Positions 25,419 through 38,040 of a DNA stretch of 64,000 nt are shown in pieces. The stretch is from Ehretia macrophylla (lineage: Eukaryota > Streptophyta > Magnoliopsida > Boraginales > Ehretiaceae), in contig CM075768.1 of the NCBI GenBank assembly GCA_037974665.1, positions 12,143,001-12,207,000 on the forward strand, written 5' to 3'. Every line of letters starts with the position of its first letter. The first letter of the stretch is position 1. A program made the position numbers and the translations under genes. The notes under the pieces were generated by a model. It was not told the origin of the DNA, made no database searches, and saw nothing but the letters and a program-made list of their open reading frames with translations.

Positions 25419-26822
25419 CTCCCACCATTGATCGTCACATCACTGACTATTTCTCACTCTTTGAGGTTACAAAAGTCATGACAACATCGATTTAAAAGTC
25501 ATGACAACATCAATTTATCTCTTATAGCTAGGAGCTATGGGGTATTCATAGCTGCTGTATCATCAACTTCTAACAACATAGCTCTCACCTAGTCATCTCT
25601 AGCGATCTGCCTTGTATTGACAATAGGTTCCACAAATCGACGTTGGTGACAGATTTTAGTGATAGAACTTATTTTTGTTGCTAAGAGTATTTGGTAAGTA
25701 AGTAGCTGCGGAAAAATGACAGAGTTGTGATGAAAATTTTTATTACTAAATATGTCATTAATTTAGCGACGGACAGTGAGTTGGCGACGAAATAGGGAAA
25801 GCAATTCGAATTTACATTGCTATTCCTTTGCCAATATACTTACAGTATAGTGATGTAATATTTAATTTTTGTCGCTATTTCATTGCCAATCCACTTTCTG
25901 TTGCTAAATAGCAATGGATTAACAACAAAATTTAGTAATAACTATTGAAAAATAAGCAATGCATATTATGATTCTTTACTAAATCAAGTTGAAAGTATAA
26001 ACAATTAATTTTGACCATAATTATTGGTCCAAGCCTCAGATTTTAAAAGATTTGATGTAATGGTATATCATTCTCTATAGTGCGAACTATAAATAGTTAT
26101 ATCTCATTTCGTTCAATTTTGTCAATTTCTGTATGAAAGGCAGTTTGGACCTCAAATTAACTTAAAAAATACTTGTTTATTATTTTAATGGACTTTAAAA
26201 TATAATTAAGAAAAAATTATAACTTGTAGCAAATTTGCCATTAAATAGCGAAAGAATAGCCATGTAACGATGGAATAACGGGCGAAAATTCAAAAATTCG
26301 TCGCTAATTAGTCACTAAATTACCGTCACTATTCTGTCTCCAAGTCATATTTTGTCACTATTCCATCACTAAATAGGATAGATTAACTACAAAAATCAGT
26401 ATTAAATTTTTTTTCATCGTTAATTATTTGGGGATTTGTAGGTGTTAGGGTGTTGCATAGGGATGATGTTGGGCAAGAAGTATAAGGTATAGGGTGGGGT
26501 GAGGATAGTGTTGGGAGATAGACGATAGTGTTAGGCAATGAGTGTAAGGTGTAGGGTAGAGTGATGATAGTATTGGGGGACAGGTGTAGGGTCTAATCAG
26601 GGCTTAAGGGCGATGAAAATCAGGATCCATCAAAAAATAGTAAACCAAATAAGGATTCGTTGCTACGTTTGGGAGGAGGTAGGGTGAGTATAAGGGTTAG
26701 GGTAGGGGTATAGAGAAAGGACGATAGGTATAATGACAAATTCCAAGTAAATTAGAGCTCCACTCGTTAAAATTTTAACCTTTTTACTATTTAGTTTTCA
26801 AGTTTACTCTATTTTTAAGATA

Positions 26823-27395
<573 letters not shown>

Positions 27396-27624
27396 ATCTA
27401 GTAAATTATATCTATATTTTGTTGTTTTAATATGATTTTATGCTTTTTTTTAAAAAATAAAATTTTATTTTATTTAATTTTTGTTATATATGTAAATATG
27501 TTATATTATAGATCTAGTGAATTATATGTATCTTTTGTGTTTTTAATACGATTTTTTGTTTTGTTTTCTAAAATTTTAGATTTCTTAATGTTTTTTGTGT
27601 ATATGTGATATATGTCTATACGTA

Positions 27625-27682
27625 CATATATATATGTATGTATGTATGTATGTATGAATGTATGTATGTATGTATGTATGTA
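27625..27682. repeat. (ATGT)n microsatellite
   Basis: Repeated TATG units with one interruption at about 27656. Confidence 0.95.
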
Positions 27683-28102
27683 TTATAAATTTAGTGAACT
27701 ATTGTATATTTTCTATTCTTAATATGATTTTATGACTATTTTTTAAATTCTAGATTTTATTTATTTATTTTTATTATTATGTATATATATGTTATATATA
27801 TGTATGTATATATTATAGATTAAGTTAATTTTATGTTATATAAAACTTTTCAATTATTCTTTTGTTATTTATGTATAAACTATGATGTTAACATGAATTT
27901 TTTAAATTATTGTCACGTCAACGAAAGAATGATTTCCCTCGTTGCTATATTTAAGATTTTTTTTCTAGTTTAATAATATGAAAAAAATTGCTACTTTACA
28001 AGATTTGGTACCAAAATATCGACCTCATAAGTATGAAAATGAGAATGACAAAAATTAGAATAGTTTTATTTATTTGTGTAATATAATATTATTTCTAAAT
28101 TC

Positions 28103-28106
<4 letters not shown>

Positions 28107-28152
<46 letters not shown>
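28107..28152. repeat. (TA)n microsatellite
   Basis: About 45 bp of alternating TA near the right end of the CACTA-like element. Confidence 0.95.
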
Positions 28153-28154
<2 letters not shown>

Positions 28155-28551
28155 TAATATTTTTTATATTTAAAATTAATAAATTTATATTAAAAAATAT
28201 TAGTGAATTGAAATTAATAGAAAATTATTAAGGACTTAGCCATGGATTAGCTACAAACAATTTTCATCACTTATTTCACGATAGATTTCACAACTAAGTT
28301 ATTTATGTTACTGTTTATCACTTTTTGCAACTAATTTGGTGACGAACTCTTTTAGTCGCTAAAATTTCCATCACTATATATCGTTATTTTGTGACGGACT
28401 TTTTCTGTCACTTTTTAGCAACAGAAAGGCTATTTTGCAACGACTAGGTTTGTGAATGTCATTTCTTGAGGGATTTTTATCGCTATTGAAAAATTTACGA
28501 TGGAATAGCTATAGAAACCTTATGTCGCTCGCGTCTATTTTTCTTGTAGTA

Positions 28552-28880
28552 TCTTTTCTACAATCTAGTGACAAAGCTTCTTCTCTAATGCAACAATTAT
28601 TCTTCCTCAACGTCACAATAGAAATGACTATGTATTTTGTTTTCATTTTAGCTAGTCTCACGTCTTTCATGACTATGGTCACGACAATGGAAGAACTCAG
28701 CAGCAAGGACGCAAGCATTTCTGCACTAACATCCAATTCGTAGCTCTTCTTTCTTGATTTTTGGCAAACACTACAACACATGTCTCCATGCAAGCATCTC
28801 TCTTGCTCCAACCCTCTTGTACAATAGCAAGAGAAAGTACCTTTCTTTAGTGATGGCCATAATTGTTGTATCTATCCCAG
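28552..28880. other. Unassigned sequence next to an LTR relic
   Basis: On the minus strand this would be the start of the internal region after the primer site at 28881-28892. A 100-codon frame (28509-28811) is open but has no gag motif. Confidence 0.3.
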
Positions 28881-28895
28881 GCTCCAATACCACTT

Positions 28896-29243
28896 TGTGC
28901 AAATGATAGTGTACATACATATGTGAAAAATAACAAAATATTTAATGTGTTTGGTCATTACTTGGCCTACGTCCACAAAGTATTTTTATCCATTACTCAA
29001 AGGAGTTCAATCATGAATTTACACACCAACCTCGTGGCCTATGTCATGGGGTTCTAGTATAGTTAAGTGTAGTAAACCCACCTTGTAGTGTGTCATAAAC
29101 TAGAAAGTCATACAAGTGTTAATCATACAAAGATTAAGATCCCTATATTCTAAAGTACTTTGACTCTTATTGGATTTTATTTATCTTTCAAGTATTTGAT
29201 TAGATTTGGAATTCAAGCCTTAATCCAGCATTGTGCCTGTCAC
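28896..29243 (-). repeat. Degenerate LTR with primer-binding site
   Basis: Bounded by TGTGCAAATG and CCTGTCACA. Immediately left, GCTCCAATACCA (28881-28892) is a tRNA-Met-type primer site on the minus strand, so this is the 5' LTR of a minus-strand element. Related to the repeat at 22830-23195, but too diverged to call a confirmed pair. Confidence 0.45.
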
Positions 29244-29640
29244 AACTAAAATACATTGAACAAATGACTGAAAGATTGCAGATGGAGAATGCTAAAATTA
29301 TGAGTACCCATATCCTCTTTAGTAGGAAGAAAAATCTATGTAATGGTACACAACATTATAATATCCATGTGGTAGATTGTTGCAAGCATATTCCTATCAT
29401 ATCCTAGAAAAGCACATTGGGTGGAAACAAAGTGAATCCTTGGAAACCTAAAGTTCGTCCAAGTTGTGTCTATGTTTTGGTGGTTGAAGACAAATCCCAA
29501 AACGACACTCTAACGACCCCCTTGTTATGTAGCAAAAAATTGTTGTAGCCATGTACCGTAGCCATTATGACTACTATTAACTACGTACCTCAGCAAGAAT
29601 GCCATGTACCGTAACTATATAAAGGTCCCCACAAGGCCAG
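29244..29640. other. Unassigned intron sequence
   Basis: No coding region or recognised repeat. A few CGTAGCCAT-like words near 29550-29570 recall CACTA subterminal motifs but are too few to call. Confidence 0.4.
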
Positions 29641-30105
29641 AGTCAAAAATCTAACGTTGGGGGGCCAAAATTTTTTTTTCTTCTGTATAGTAGTTTTTGC
29701 ACTGTATTTTTTAGTTAGTAGAAAAGAGACCCAATTTTTACAGTTATTAAAAAAAAAAGATCAAAACGAGCATAGCACTAAGTACCTCAAAGTTATATCT
29801 ATCTATCTATCTAATAGAAATATAAAATCAAAACTAACAATAATAGACATTTACATACTACCAAAAATTGGCAAAAAAAGCAGTAATAGACATATACATA
29901 CTACCAAAAATTGGCGAAAAAAGTGTAACCTTTGTGTCTTGAACCCACAACCTCAACATATTAGTAATTGTGACTAACCACTAAGCTAACTACATATTTT
30001 TGACATTTTACTTGGGGAGGCAAAATTTGTTTTTTCAAAAAAATTATATTAAATATTCATTTTTTTATGGAGGTCAGGGGGCTGGACCCCCTTTCCTAGC
30101 TAAAA
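29641..30105. mobile_element. Unclassified repeat with a tRNA-like segment
   Basis: Flanked by G-rich words (TTGGGGGGCC at 29656 and GGGGCTGGACCCCC at 30077). Contains a direct duplication of about 42 bp (29839-29922: AATAGACATWTACATACTAC). On the minus strand 29923-29992 has a pol III box-A-like TTAGCTTAGTGGTTAG and box-B-like GGTTCAAGAC about 45 nt apart, as in tRNA-derived SINEs. Family not identified. Confidence 0.35.
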
Positions 30106-30472
30106 AAGGGGGAGAGAGGTTTGGACGGAGTTTCTTATTGTGACCTTGACCCTTCCTTTGACTCAACCTTAGGATTCATCCCAAGACTCGAAAGATCTTT
30201 TTAGAAAGAAACAGAAAAGACTTTCTATCAAAACGAGATTGAAGTATGTTCAAGAAAGGGTCGTCTTATTTCCTTATTTCTTCATTATTTCTAATTCATT
30301 CACTTCAAGACTAACGAGATCTAGACCAGCCCCTTGTATAGGTATAGGGTTCCAAACCTGCCCTTCTTCAAATATCCCATTAGGTCTGTATTTGGGATTT
30401 CGTTCTCGAAGGAGTTATGCTAAACGCCCATAGTGGGTTTAGTACGCCCCGCCAAAATGGCTCCAAAACAAT

Positions 30473-30529
30473 AAAGGCCATGCGGACTTGACGTCATCCC
30501 CACATTCCTCCAGTATATCAGTGGCAGTC
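30473..30529 (-). pseudogene. rrn18: Fragment of mitochondrial small-subunit rRNA gene
   Basis: 57 bp matching, in reverse complement, the universally conserved SSU rRNA region GGGGATGACGTCAAGTCCGC, with GCCACTGATATACTGGAGG next to it in the plant mitochondrial form. One changed base (ACATTCC for ACCTTCC). Flanking sequence is not rRNA, so only this scrap is present. Confidence 0.7.
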
Positions 30530-31618
30530 ATTCGTGAGTACGACACACACTTTTTTGCTTGTTTCAAAAGTTCTTACCTTCTGAGGACTCCATGGACCAA
30601 GATTTTCTTTTTGGCTGATACTCTCAGAGCTATTTCTACTAATGATAGAGGTCTTGATTCGAGGAGAATGAGAAGGAGTAAGAGCTAGCTTTAATTGAAG
30701 CGGAATCGAAGCGAAGAAATTCTGAGTTCATGCCATGATGATCTCAGAATGGATGGGCAAAATCCATCTCTATTTGCGAAAAACTTGCTTGCTTGAATGA
30801 AGTAGACCTTAACAGACGCCTTCGTTTTCTCCCTAGACGGATGACTGTCCCAGTTTTTTTAGGTTCGAAAGTGCAGGTAGCTGTGGTCAAAGTGAATGTC
30901 TTGTTTCGGTTAGCGGTTTCGGTTGGAAGTTGAGCTCGTTGGATCTGTTGCCCGTGACGTGAGTGATCGTTGACCTTATGCTTGCCTTTGATAGCCAAGC
31001 AATGAAGGAGTCTGAAGAGACTTCTAGTTCGCTAGACTTAGTTTTAGATAAGTTCAAGGCAGGCTAACTCAGTACACGATTCCCTTCCTTTAAAAAGAGC
31101 TACTTCCCGCTTTCTCATATAATCTAATTCTTGGTGATGGAGCGAAAGATAACTCGAAAAAGGCCAATAGGTATAGGAAATATCGTTGGGTATTTTCACG
31201 TCTCACCGTAGTGCCAGGTTTGTCTGGATTTAGGGCTTAAGAGCGCCTTCAGCAAAGAAATTATGAACCGCCTTGATCAGGTCGTCTTAAAAAATCTAGT
31301 AGGAAAGAGAATTGTTATAACAAGCATGAGCGGAAAAACTGAGTGGTGGCCTTTTTTTATCAAAAGTTTTTTTTTTTAATCAAATTTTCCCTTTACTAGT
31401 TTGGCAGCTTCGCAACAGCGAACACCAACTCAGGGAGTTCTACAGACATGTTAGTGGCTGTTTTTTCTGACTCATATGATTCCGCATATTCAAATGCGTA
31501 TATTATGTATGATTCAGTGGATGAAAGATCGGATTAATCTACTTAAGCATATCATTCATCTGTATTTTCTCTAGTGGTATTTGCAGCACTTATCACGAGT
31601 GAATCACCCTTTTTTATA

Positions 31619-31850
31619 TTATATATATATATATATATATATAAGGGTAAAGCTACTTCGTTTATTATTGGTACGCTCATTAACGAAAGGGTTGGTTGCA
31701 ATTTGAATAGCGTTGTTATTGTCACAATGAAAAGGTGTTGCAGCGGTGAGATGAACCCCAAGATTAGATAGAAGCCTTCGTAACCAAACAACTTCACTAG
31801 CTGCAGACATAGCCCAGTATTCTGCCTCTGCACTAAATTTTGACCATATT
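31619..31850 (-). pseudogene. Copia RNase H fragment within the mitochondrial block
   Basis: On the minus strand the sequence reads FSAEAEYWAMSAASEVVWLR, then LLSNLGV and CDNNNAIQIATNPFVNERT, the conserved C-terminal RNase H of Ty1/Copia polyproteins. It stops at a (TA)n tract (31618-31642). No LTR or other pol domain is nearby. Plant mitochondrial genomes often carry such Copia scraps, so it may have arrived with the mitochondrial DNA. Confidence 0.8.
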
Positions 31851-33774
31851 AAGTATTGCAAAATAAAGGTCCTGTATTTTGTTCTTCCAGGAAATAAGTG
31901 AATTTCAAAGGAAGACACAAAGTCCAGTGGTAGAGTGCAAATCAATAGGGCAATAAGCAGCATAATGAAGTGAATGTTGTGATCCTTATGCTTGTGGAAT
32001 TGAAAGGTGCCCTCGGCAACAACAGCAACCACAGTAGCAGAGGAACAACAATCAGAGGCAAAAAGAGAAGTAGGGGCCATACAAGTATTTAGGCCAATGA
32101 GAGCACCCTCGACGAGAATTCAACCTATTTGCATTATGGCTAAGCAAAATTCTGCCTAAATTGATGGAGCATAGACTAGTCAGACCCTTCCTTGTCAGTC
32201 TTCGTCTGCTTGACCTGGCCTCCCCTTATGCAGCATATGAGTAGATCTTCACTAAAAGTCGGCTCTATTGGCGGATGGATAGGGCCCCTCACTCTGCCAT
32301 GAGAACAAAGAAAGTCGCACTATCTTTTTGCAGCTTTTCCTACTGCCCTTCGATAGTATAGTAGGATGGATAGCAAAACCGCCTTCGGCCCTTCTCTTAG
32401 TAAACCCCTCTTCGAGCCTTTACTGAATTTCGTTCGCCCCAGTCTTTAGTAGCGTTGACAAAGTCAACAGCACAAACAAGCAGTTTACAAATGAGAACAA
32501 CCCCCTTGTTGTTGATAGAGAGCTTACCGCCCCGCCCTTTATAGTCGAGATTGTTGTCATGGAAAAAGAGTTTGTTTTTTGTCAAAGAAGCATGCTTAAT
32601 ACAACTTATAGCAAAAAGGCATTCAAGTTGTGTCTAAACTAAATTAAGGGCAAGGGCTTGTACTCTCTCTTCTATGGATATGCTATACATGTATATGAGG
32701 GAAAGGAAGTGAGATCTACCTATTGATTTGATATTAGATGAGCGGCCGTACTATGATTATTCGGGAGACATGGGCCCACACGATACACATAAGAATGAAA
32801 TGTTATGCAGTCGGTAAACTCTTTTCTGCTGGTAGCCTATCATATCGGATCACGTATTTTTGAATATGTCGTTACATCATGTACATGTATTCGATCTGCA
32901 ATTTTTTTGATGTTCCTACTCGTGCCCAGAGAGAGAATGGGCAAGACTTCTCATCTCCCTGTTCTACCGTCCAAAGAGGCCAGCCATTCTAAGTTTCGGG
33001 GTTGGGTCGGATAGGACCAGATCCAATCGGATCTGAGCATAGCTTCGAGTGAAGGTACCGTACTGCAACCGATTCGAAAAGGAGGGGGACATTGAACCTC
33101 ATATCAAGAGGCCAAGGTTGCTTGTTAATTCTCAGCCATTTGTTAGAAGGAAGTGCAGCTTGGTTGTCGGGGGAAATCAACAAGAAGGAAAAAAAAGGTA
33201 GATTATTCTATTTCCTCCTTTGGTAAGGATGGGATGTGAGAGGGATGTGATAAAACATCATCTTTTCTTTATTTGTATCACCGAGACACCCAAAGGGCCA
33301 GCCATATACACTTCGGGAGACCCAGCCCATTCAAATCAAAATAGAACGAGTACCTACGACTAAGGGGAATGTAATGTCGACCACAGGTGGAAATAATCTT
33401 CTAATACGAGGGCGAGTGACCAGTAAAGTCATTAAACTTAGTCATTTTGATCAACATGGTTGCAAGAAGATTGGGTTTATCTGTTTAAACTGACTACGAC
33501 CAAAGTCGTGGGTGACCCACTATTCAAACCAAAAAAAGTACCTCACCTCACTTACGAAGAAGTAGTTGGAACTGGGCTCCGAACTATGAGAGTTTGCTTT
33601 TTTTTTTTTGTTTCTAAAAGCGGTTTGATCAAATAAAGGATTAGACCACTCCTGGTGTTCGAACTAGTCATTAATGGTCGGCTTAATTAGTACCCTTTCG
33701 GTAAATGTTGCGAGCACTTTCATTTTTAGCCTCTCATATTCTCTATAGAAGCAAAACTTGAACGGATAGAACAG

Positions 33775-34645
33775 ATGGTCCAACTACATAACTTTTTCTT
33801 TTTCATTACTTCCATGGCCGTGCCTCGTGGCACAACAACACCCGTACTATTGAAATGGTTCGTCAATAGAGATGTTCCCACATGTACCCCTTCTTCCAAT
33901 GGTACTATAATTCCTATGACTATCCCTTCATTCCTTCTTTTGGTCTATCTACATTCCAAGAAACTCATACGCTCAACGGATGGAGCAAAAAGTAGAGTCT
34001 TGGTCAGAGCAAACCGCCATATTCTATTACCAGACAAAATTGGGAGAAACTCATTCGAAACTAGAGTAAGAAATGCCTTATTTCGTTTCATTCCCATTTT
34101 TTATTTCCTTCTTCTCAAATCCAATGGGGACTTCTCATATTTAGAATCTTTCTGCGGAGTGCTTCATTTATTATTATTTTGCACTTTCTTCTTTTTACCA
34201 CACGATAGGTCAGTGAAGCGTGAACGTGCATAGAGAATGAAAGGCCAAAGACTTCGGCCTAACAAGAATGAGCAATGACGAAATGACAAGATGAGGTACC
34301 CCGGGCAACCCCACTGGGTCGAAGATTTTGGGCCTGTAGCTTTTCCCGTCCCTCCTTCATCGGGCGGTGTTTGTGTGGGGGGTGCGCTACCAGAAATCAG
34401 GCTTGAAGCTCTCACCTTACCAACGAGCTGATAGCTGATGGCTGTTGGTCACGACTACTACCAAAAAGCTCAAATGAAGATGAATATTTCACATGGATGA
34501 GTATGCATCTTTATGTGGGTGTTCTTCTGTCGTATGACTCAGCGGCTTATGTGCGACCTGTGGCCCATGCCTCTTATTTGTTCAGGGCGGGTGACATGAA
34601 CTCTAATTCGATTCGGGTATTCAATCCCACTGTTGAGATGCTCAG
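33775..34645 (+). pseudogene. ccmFC: Nuclear copy of mitochondrial ccmFC exon 1
   Basis: CcmFC is a mitochondrial inner-membrane component of the cytochrome c maturation (haem lyase) machinery. The copy begins at ATG 33775 with MVQLHNFFFF, continues through VPRGTTTPVLLKWFV, SFLLLVYLHSKK and DYSLESFCG-like residues, and is open for 152 codons to a TAG at 34231 (KRERA then stop). Homology continues past the stop (GPVAFPVPPSSGG, GGALPEI, LMAVGHDYYQKA) with further stops (for example two near 34429) and a frameshift near 34495, then SAAYVRPVAHASYLFRAG to a stop at about 34645. The second exon was not recognised. The substitutions suit decay in the nucleus. Confidence 0.88.
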
Positions 34646-35131
34646 TTGAGTCCTTAACCTTGATAGGAAGATGGCTTATTCAATAATTCGTGCATAAGGG
34701 TAAGGATCTTTAGATGAACTAATGCGAATGGGTGTAAGCCTCATTACTCGGAAACACCCAGTGCTGACCATACTGAGAGACATGAAAGTATAGGTAACGC
34801 CAGTTGGCGAAGTCACAATATTTGAATTATCTAATAGTTTTTAGGGGAGACATCAAAGAGGATCTTAACCAGCTCTAAGGATCCCAAGAAGGTGTAGGTT
34901 TCCTTGACCAGATCAGGTATATCTCGTTTCCTTCCCACTTTTCATCGGAGGATGATGATAAAGCGAATGGATTGAGCTGAAAAGCTCGTGCATCTCTATT
35001 TTTCCATTATTTCCATCTACAAAGTGTTGTTGGTCGTAGTACTCTTCTGAAGATTATGATTCAATTCTAATAGGGCATTCAATTAACTAGTCTCCCTTGG
35101 TCTCCCCATTGGGAATGGAGTATCCTAAACC

Positions 35132-35443
35132 TTGTCTTTTTTTTTTTTCTTTCTAATGTCAAATCACCCTTTTTGCTTAAAAGCTCTAGCCCTTAAGGCC
35201 CTATTAGCCTTTCTGGCCTTTGAAAGCAATTACCATGTCTTAGAAGGAAAGTTATCGGGGTTCGCCAAAGAAGAAGACCGGTTAATTGAACACTTACCTA
35301 CTCTCTATGATAAACGGATAAGATCCCAAAAGCGTATTCTAATTCACTTCCTCCACCACTGGTTAGTAATGAAAGAGTGGCAAAAGTCAGAGTTGATACG
35401 AATTCAGTTCTTTCTTTCCGTAGGAATTTTAACTTTTCAATAG
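35132..35443 (+). other. Unrecognised open frame in mitochondrial-type DNA
   Basis: 103 codons, open, with a Lys/Arg-rich C-terminal half (LYDKRIRSQKRILIHFLHHW). I do not recognise the family. It lies about 480 bp after the ccmFC exon 1 copy, so it could be intron or intergenic sequence of the donor mitochondrial genome. Function cannot be assigned. Confidence 0.3.
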
Positions 35444-36985
35444 AGTAGAGGCGAACTGATCAACGAGAAAGAGGCCCTACTCAAACCAAATGAAGGGGGA
35501 AGGAAGCTTTGCTTAGCAAGCTTCTAGAAGGCTGACCACGACATAAGCTGCCAGCGAAGAAAGCTCTTTGAGCTTCCCTTCATTCATTGCTAAGCCAAGG
35601 TCCCAAGTCTCTGAGTCAGCTTGCGCTTTTTCAAAGAATTCTACACCCATAGGCATACGGCTTGGCAAGCCTTCCCTTTCCGCCAGAGCTTCATGGGCGT
35701 TGCCCCATTCCCCAATCAGATGTTTGGATGTGAGCTATACTCCATGAGGAGCCAAACGGGCATATGGCCTTGCCTTGCCATTTGACATCTCTTCCCGTGT
35801 GACTAGGAATGCTTAATGACAACCTCTCAATTGTCACCGCTTGACCTCTTATGAGATGGTAGCAGTGAGGGGTCTTGATTTCATGGTACCTATCTTAGAA
35901 TCAAGACCTGGACTAGGTAAGAAGAGTATAGGTTTTTATCCCTCTACCCTGGGTCAAAGACCTAATTCTATATAATAGGATTTTTTCCATTGAAATAATC
36001 AGACGATTAAGAAACTCTCCGATCGAAGATGTACGCGTCGTTTGACGAATGGAATACTCCAACACTTGTTGATGATCACCTACTTCCATCATGTTCTTTC
36101 ACTCACGGTCATAAATAGGCATCTCTTTCAAAGATGACTCCCACTTAAGTAATACTCCAACACTAGCTTCTATAACACAGGACCTCCCAACAGGGATAGG
36201 GGCAGAGGTGAATAAATGAATGAATAAAGGTAGTGTCCTTTTTGCCCTAAAAATGAATCAAGAGCCATCCATTACATCAAGTCGATCTATTCCACCCTAA
36301 GCTCTGTTAGAATGGTCCCGAGCGCATCGTATTTTTTCCTACTTTGACTTTGTACTCACCAAGGAATAATCATGATGAAGCATCCAGGTAGAATCACGGG
36401 GTAGGTGAGAGGCCTCAAAATGAAGTTGTTGTAATGGAAGCGCCCCAAAAAAGTCTGCTAATGAAACAGTGACTCGAAATGAGAAGGTATGAAAAACTTC
36501 CCCAGGGGAAGGCACTTTCTATACATATATAACTGGATGGCTAGGAGAAGAAAAGCAACCTTAATTTGACCTCTTGTGAATTCAAAATAAATAAGAAAAT
36601 GGAAATGAATCAAATGTCCAATACTACTCTACTGGAAGGATTCCTCTTTGGCTAACCCCACAAGGCCTTCTTTCTCAAGATTCAATTATTGGTTGAGTAA
36701 TAGGGCGTAGCTTCCCAGGTTTCTTTTTTTTGGACCTCTGAACTAGCACTACAAAAAAAGCTTCATATTCTTACTCTGGGAAGGTAATTTAAGTATAATA
36801 GATATCAGACCTTCGATATCTGTGTCTTCAACCAACGGCTTTTACCCCTTGTGCGCCCCCCTCCCATCCCCTCCCCCTTTAGATTAGTAAGCCGGAAATC
36901 GGTAGCTATTTCTCTCGTAGCAACTCCGAATGAATGCTAATATGATCACCTAGCCGTAGCCGCATATCAGCTGTGCTCAATCTGC

Positions 36986-37217
36986 AGGATTTCTGTTGAA
37001 TCAGATCTTTTGGGAAGCTTTTAATGAAGGATTAGGATTGTCCTAATCCTATTCAAATAGAGATAATGCTAATGAAGTTGACAAAGGTCCACACACATTC
37101 TAATTCTCGTGTTGTTTCAAAAAAGTAAAAATTTAGTACTCATCCAATAAACTAAAGTACATATAATCAAACCAGGTAACATAACCAAAAGCATCACAAA
37201 ACGTTGATGATACTTAC
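36986..37217. other. Laccase intron 4, right part
   Basis: Contains a short perfect hairpin (AGGATTAGGA-ttg-TCCTAATCCT at about 37027-37049) and the donor GTAAGT (37212-37217, minus strand). Confidence 0.5.
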
Positions 37218-37346
37218 GATCTGAAGAGCATAAATAGAAATCCCCCGGCCAACCATTGATGGTGAAAGCATCAGAGCCATTGGGTCCACTACCAATGGCA
37301 TCCAATTATTTCTCCAGTAAAACAACATTCTCATTTTACCACTCTC
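37218..37346 (-). pseudogene. Laccase exon 4
   Basis: 129 bp between acceptor ATTGCAG and donor GTAAGT. Encodes GEW, stop, NENVVLLEK, stop, LDAIGSGPNGSDAFTINGWP, then GDFYLCSSD. The block GPNxSDAxTINGxPG is diagnostic for plant laccases. Two in-frame stops (after GEW and after LLEK). Confidence 0.92.
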
Positions 37347-37651
37347 CTGCAATCACAATATAATGGGACTTTCTCTGTTAGATGTTTGCTAATCTTTCTA
37401 ATTTATATCTGCATTGTACGTACATCGAGTAGGTCTATTTTCCTTTTAAAAAAAAGGATCTATGTTCATAAACTGAAAAGCTTAACGTTGACATCTATCA
37501 ATTCCTAAAGTTCCTTCGGCTTAATATCTCCAAATAGAAATTATGAAAATGATCTTTTGGACGTTAAGATAAAATACAAAAACTACAAAGAGTACTGCAT
37601 GTTGTGGGAAAGATTTTAATTAAGAAGAAATCACAACTCGTAAAATAATAC
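37347..37651 (-). other. Laccase intron 3
   Basis: 305 bp with donor GTATTA and acceptor ATTGCAG. No insertion visible. Confidence 0.75.
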
Positions 37652-37896
37652 CTAACATGATTGGAACTTCCTTATACGGTTTTGGGAATGGATAAGAACG
37701 ACCAGTCCGCGGGTAAATAATAGAAGCCCCATAAACTATTGTTCTCTAGAAACCTGAATGTGCATGCCACTAGAATGTCCCTTCTTGGCCAGTTATATTA
37801 AACCGATAAGTGTATCTATTTCCTGTATGTATTGGACACTGACTTATATATTCGGTTCCATCTGCCCAACAACTTAAAAATTGAGTTACTCCATGC
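37652..37896 (-). pseudogene. Laccase exon 3
   Basis: 245 bp between acceptor TGTGCAG and donor GTATTA. Encodes HGVTQFLSCWADGTEYISQC, PIHTGNRYTYRFNITGQEGT, then a stop, WHAHSGF, a second stop, and [10 protein letters not shown] with [11 protein letters not shown]. The WHAH copper motif survives but is framed by the two stops. Confidence 0.93.
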
Positions 37897-38040
37897 CTGC
37901 ACAAAATAAGAGAAGTCGTTCATGCTCATACAACTTTAATGAAGATATCAGATCAAAGTATTCACTGGATCTCTTGCAATAAAATAGTTTATCTGTTAAC
38001 GGTTGCAGATTCATTCAAGCAAAGGTTTTTTTGACTTGTA

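Larger units (their letters stand above)
30106..36985. other. Nuclear insertion of plant mitochondrial DNA (NUMT)
   Basis: About 6.9 kb whose texture changes from AT-rich repeats to the mixed composition of plant mitochondrial intergenic DNA. Two recognisable mitochondrial genes lie in it: the first exon of ccmFC (33775-34645) and a piece of the small-subunit rRNA gene (30473-30529, minus). It also holds a Copia RNase H fragment. The ccmFC copy has stops and a frameshift, so the block is old nuclear DNA, not contaminating organelle sequence. Edges are judged from composition and are approximate. It lies inside laccase intron 4. The remaining stretches (30530-31550, 31860-33770, 34650-36985) show no gene I can name. 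Confidence 0.7.

Noticed and set aside
33775..34233. Intact-looking 152-codon gene
   Set aside because: It is the first half of a ccmFC copy ended by a new stop; homology continues in pieces beyond it.
30106..36985. Organelle contamination or functional mitochondrial genes
   Set aside because: Stops and a frameshift in ccmFC and only scraps of rRNA indicate a decayed nuclear copy; misassembly cannot be wholly excluded without reads.
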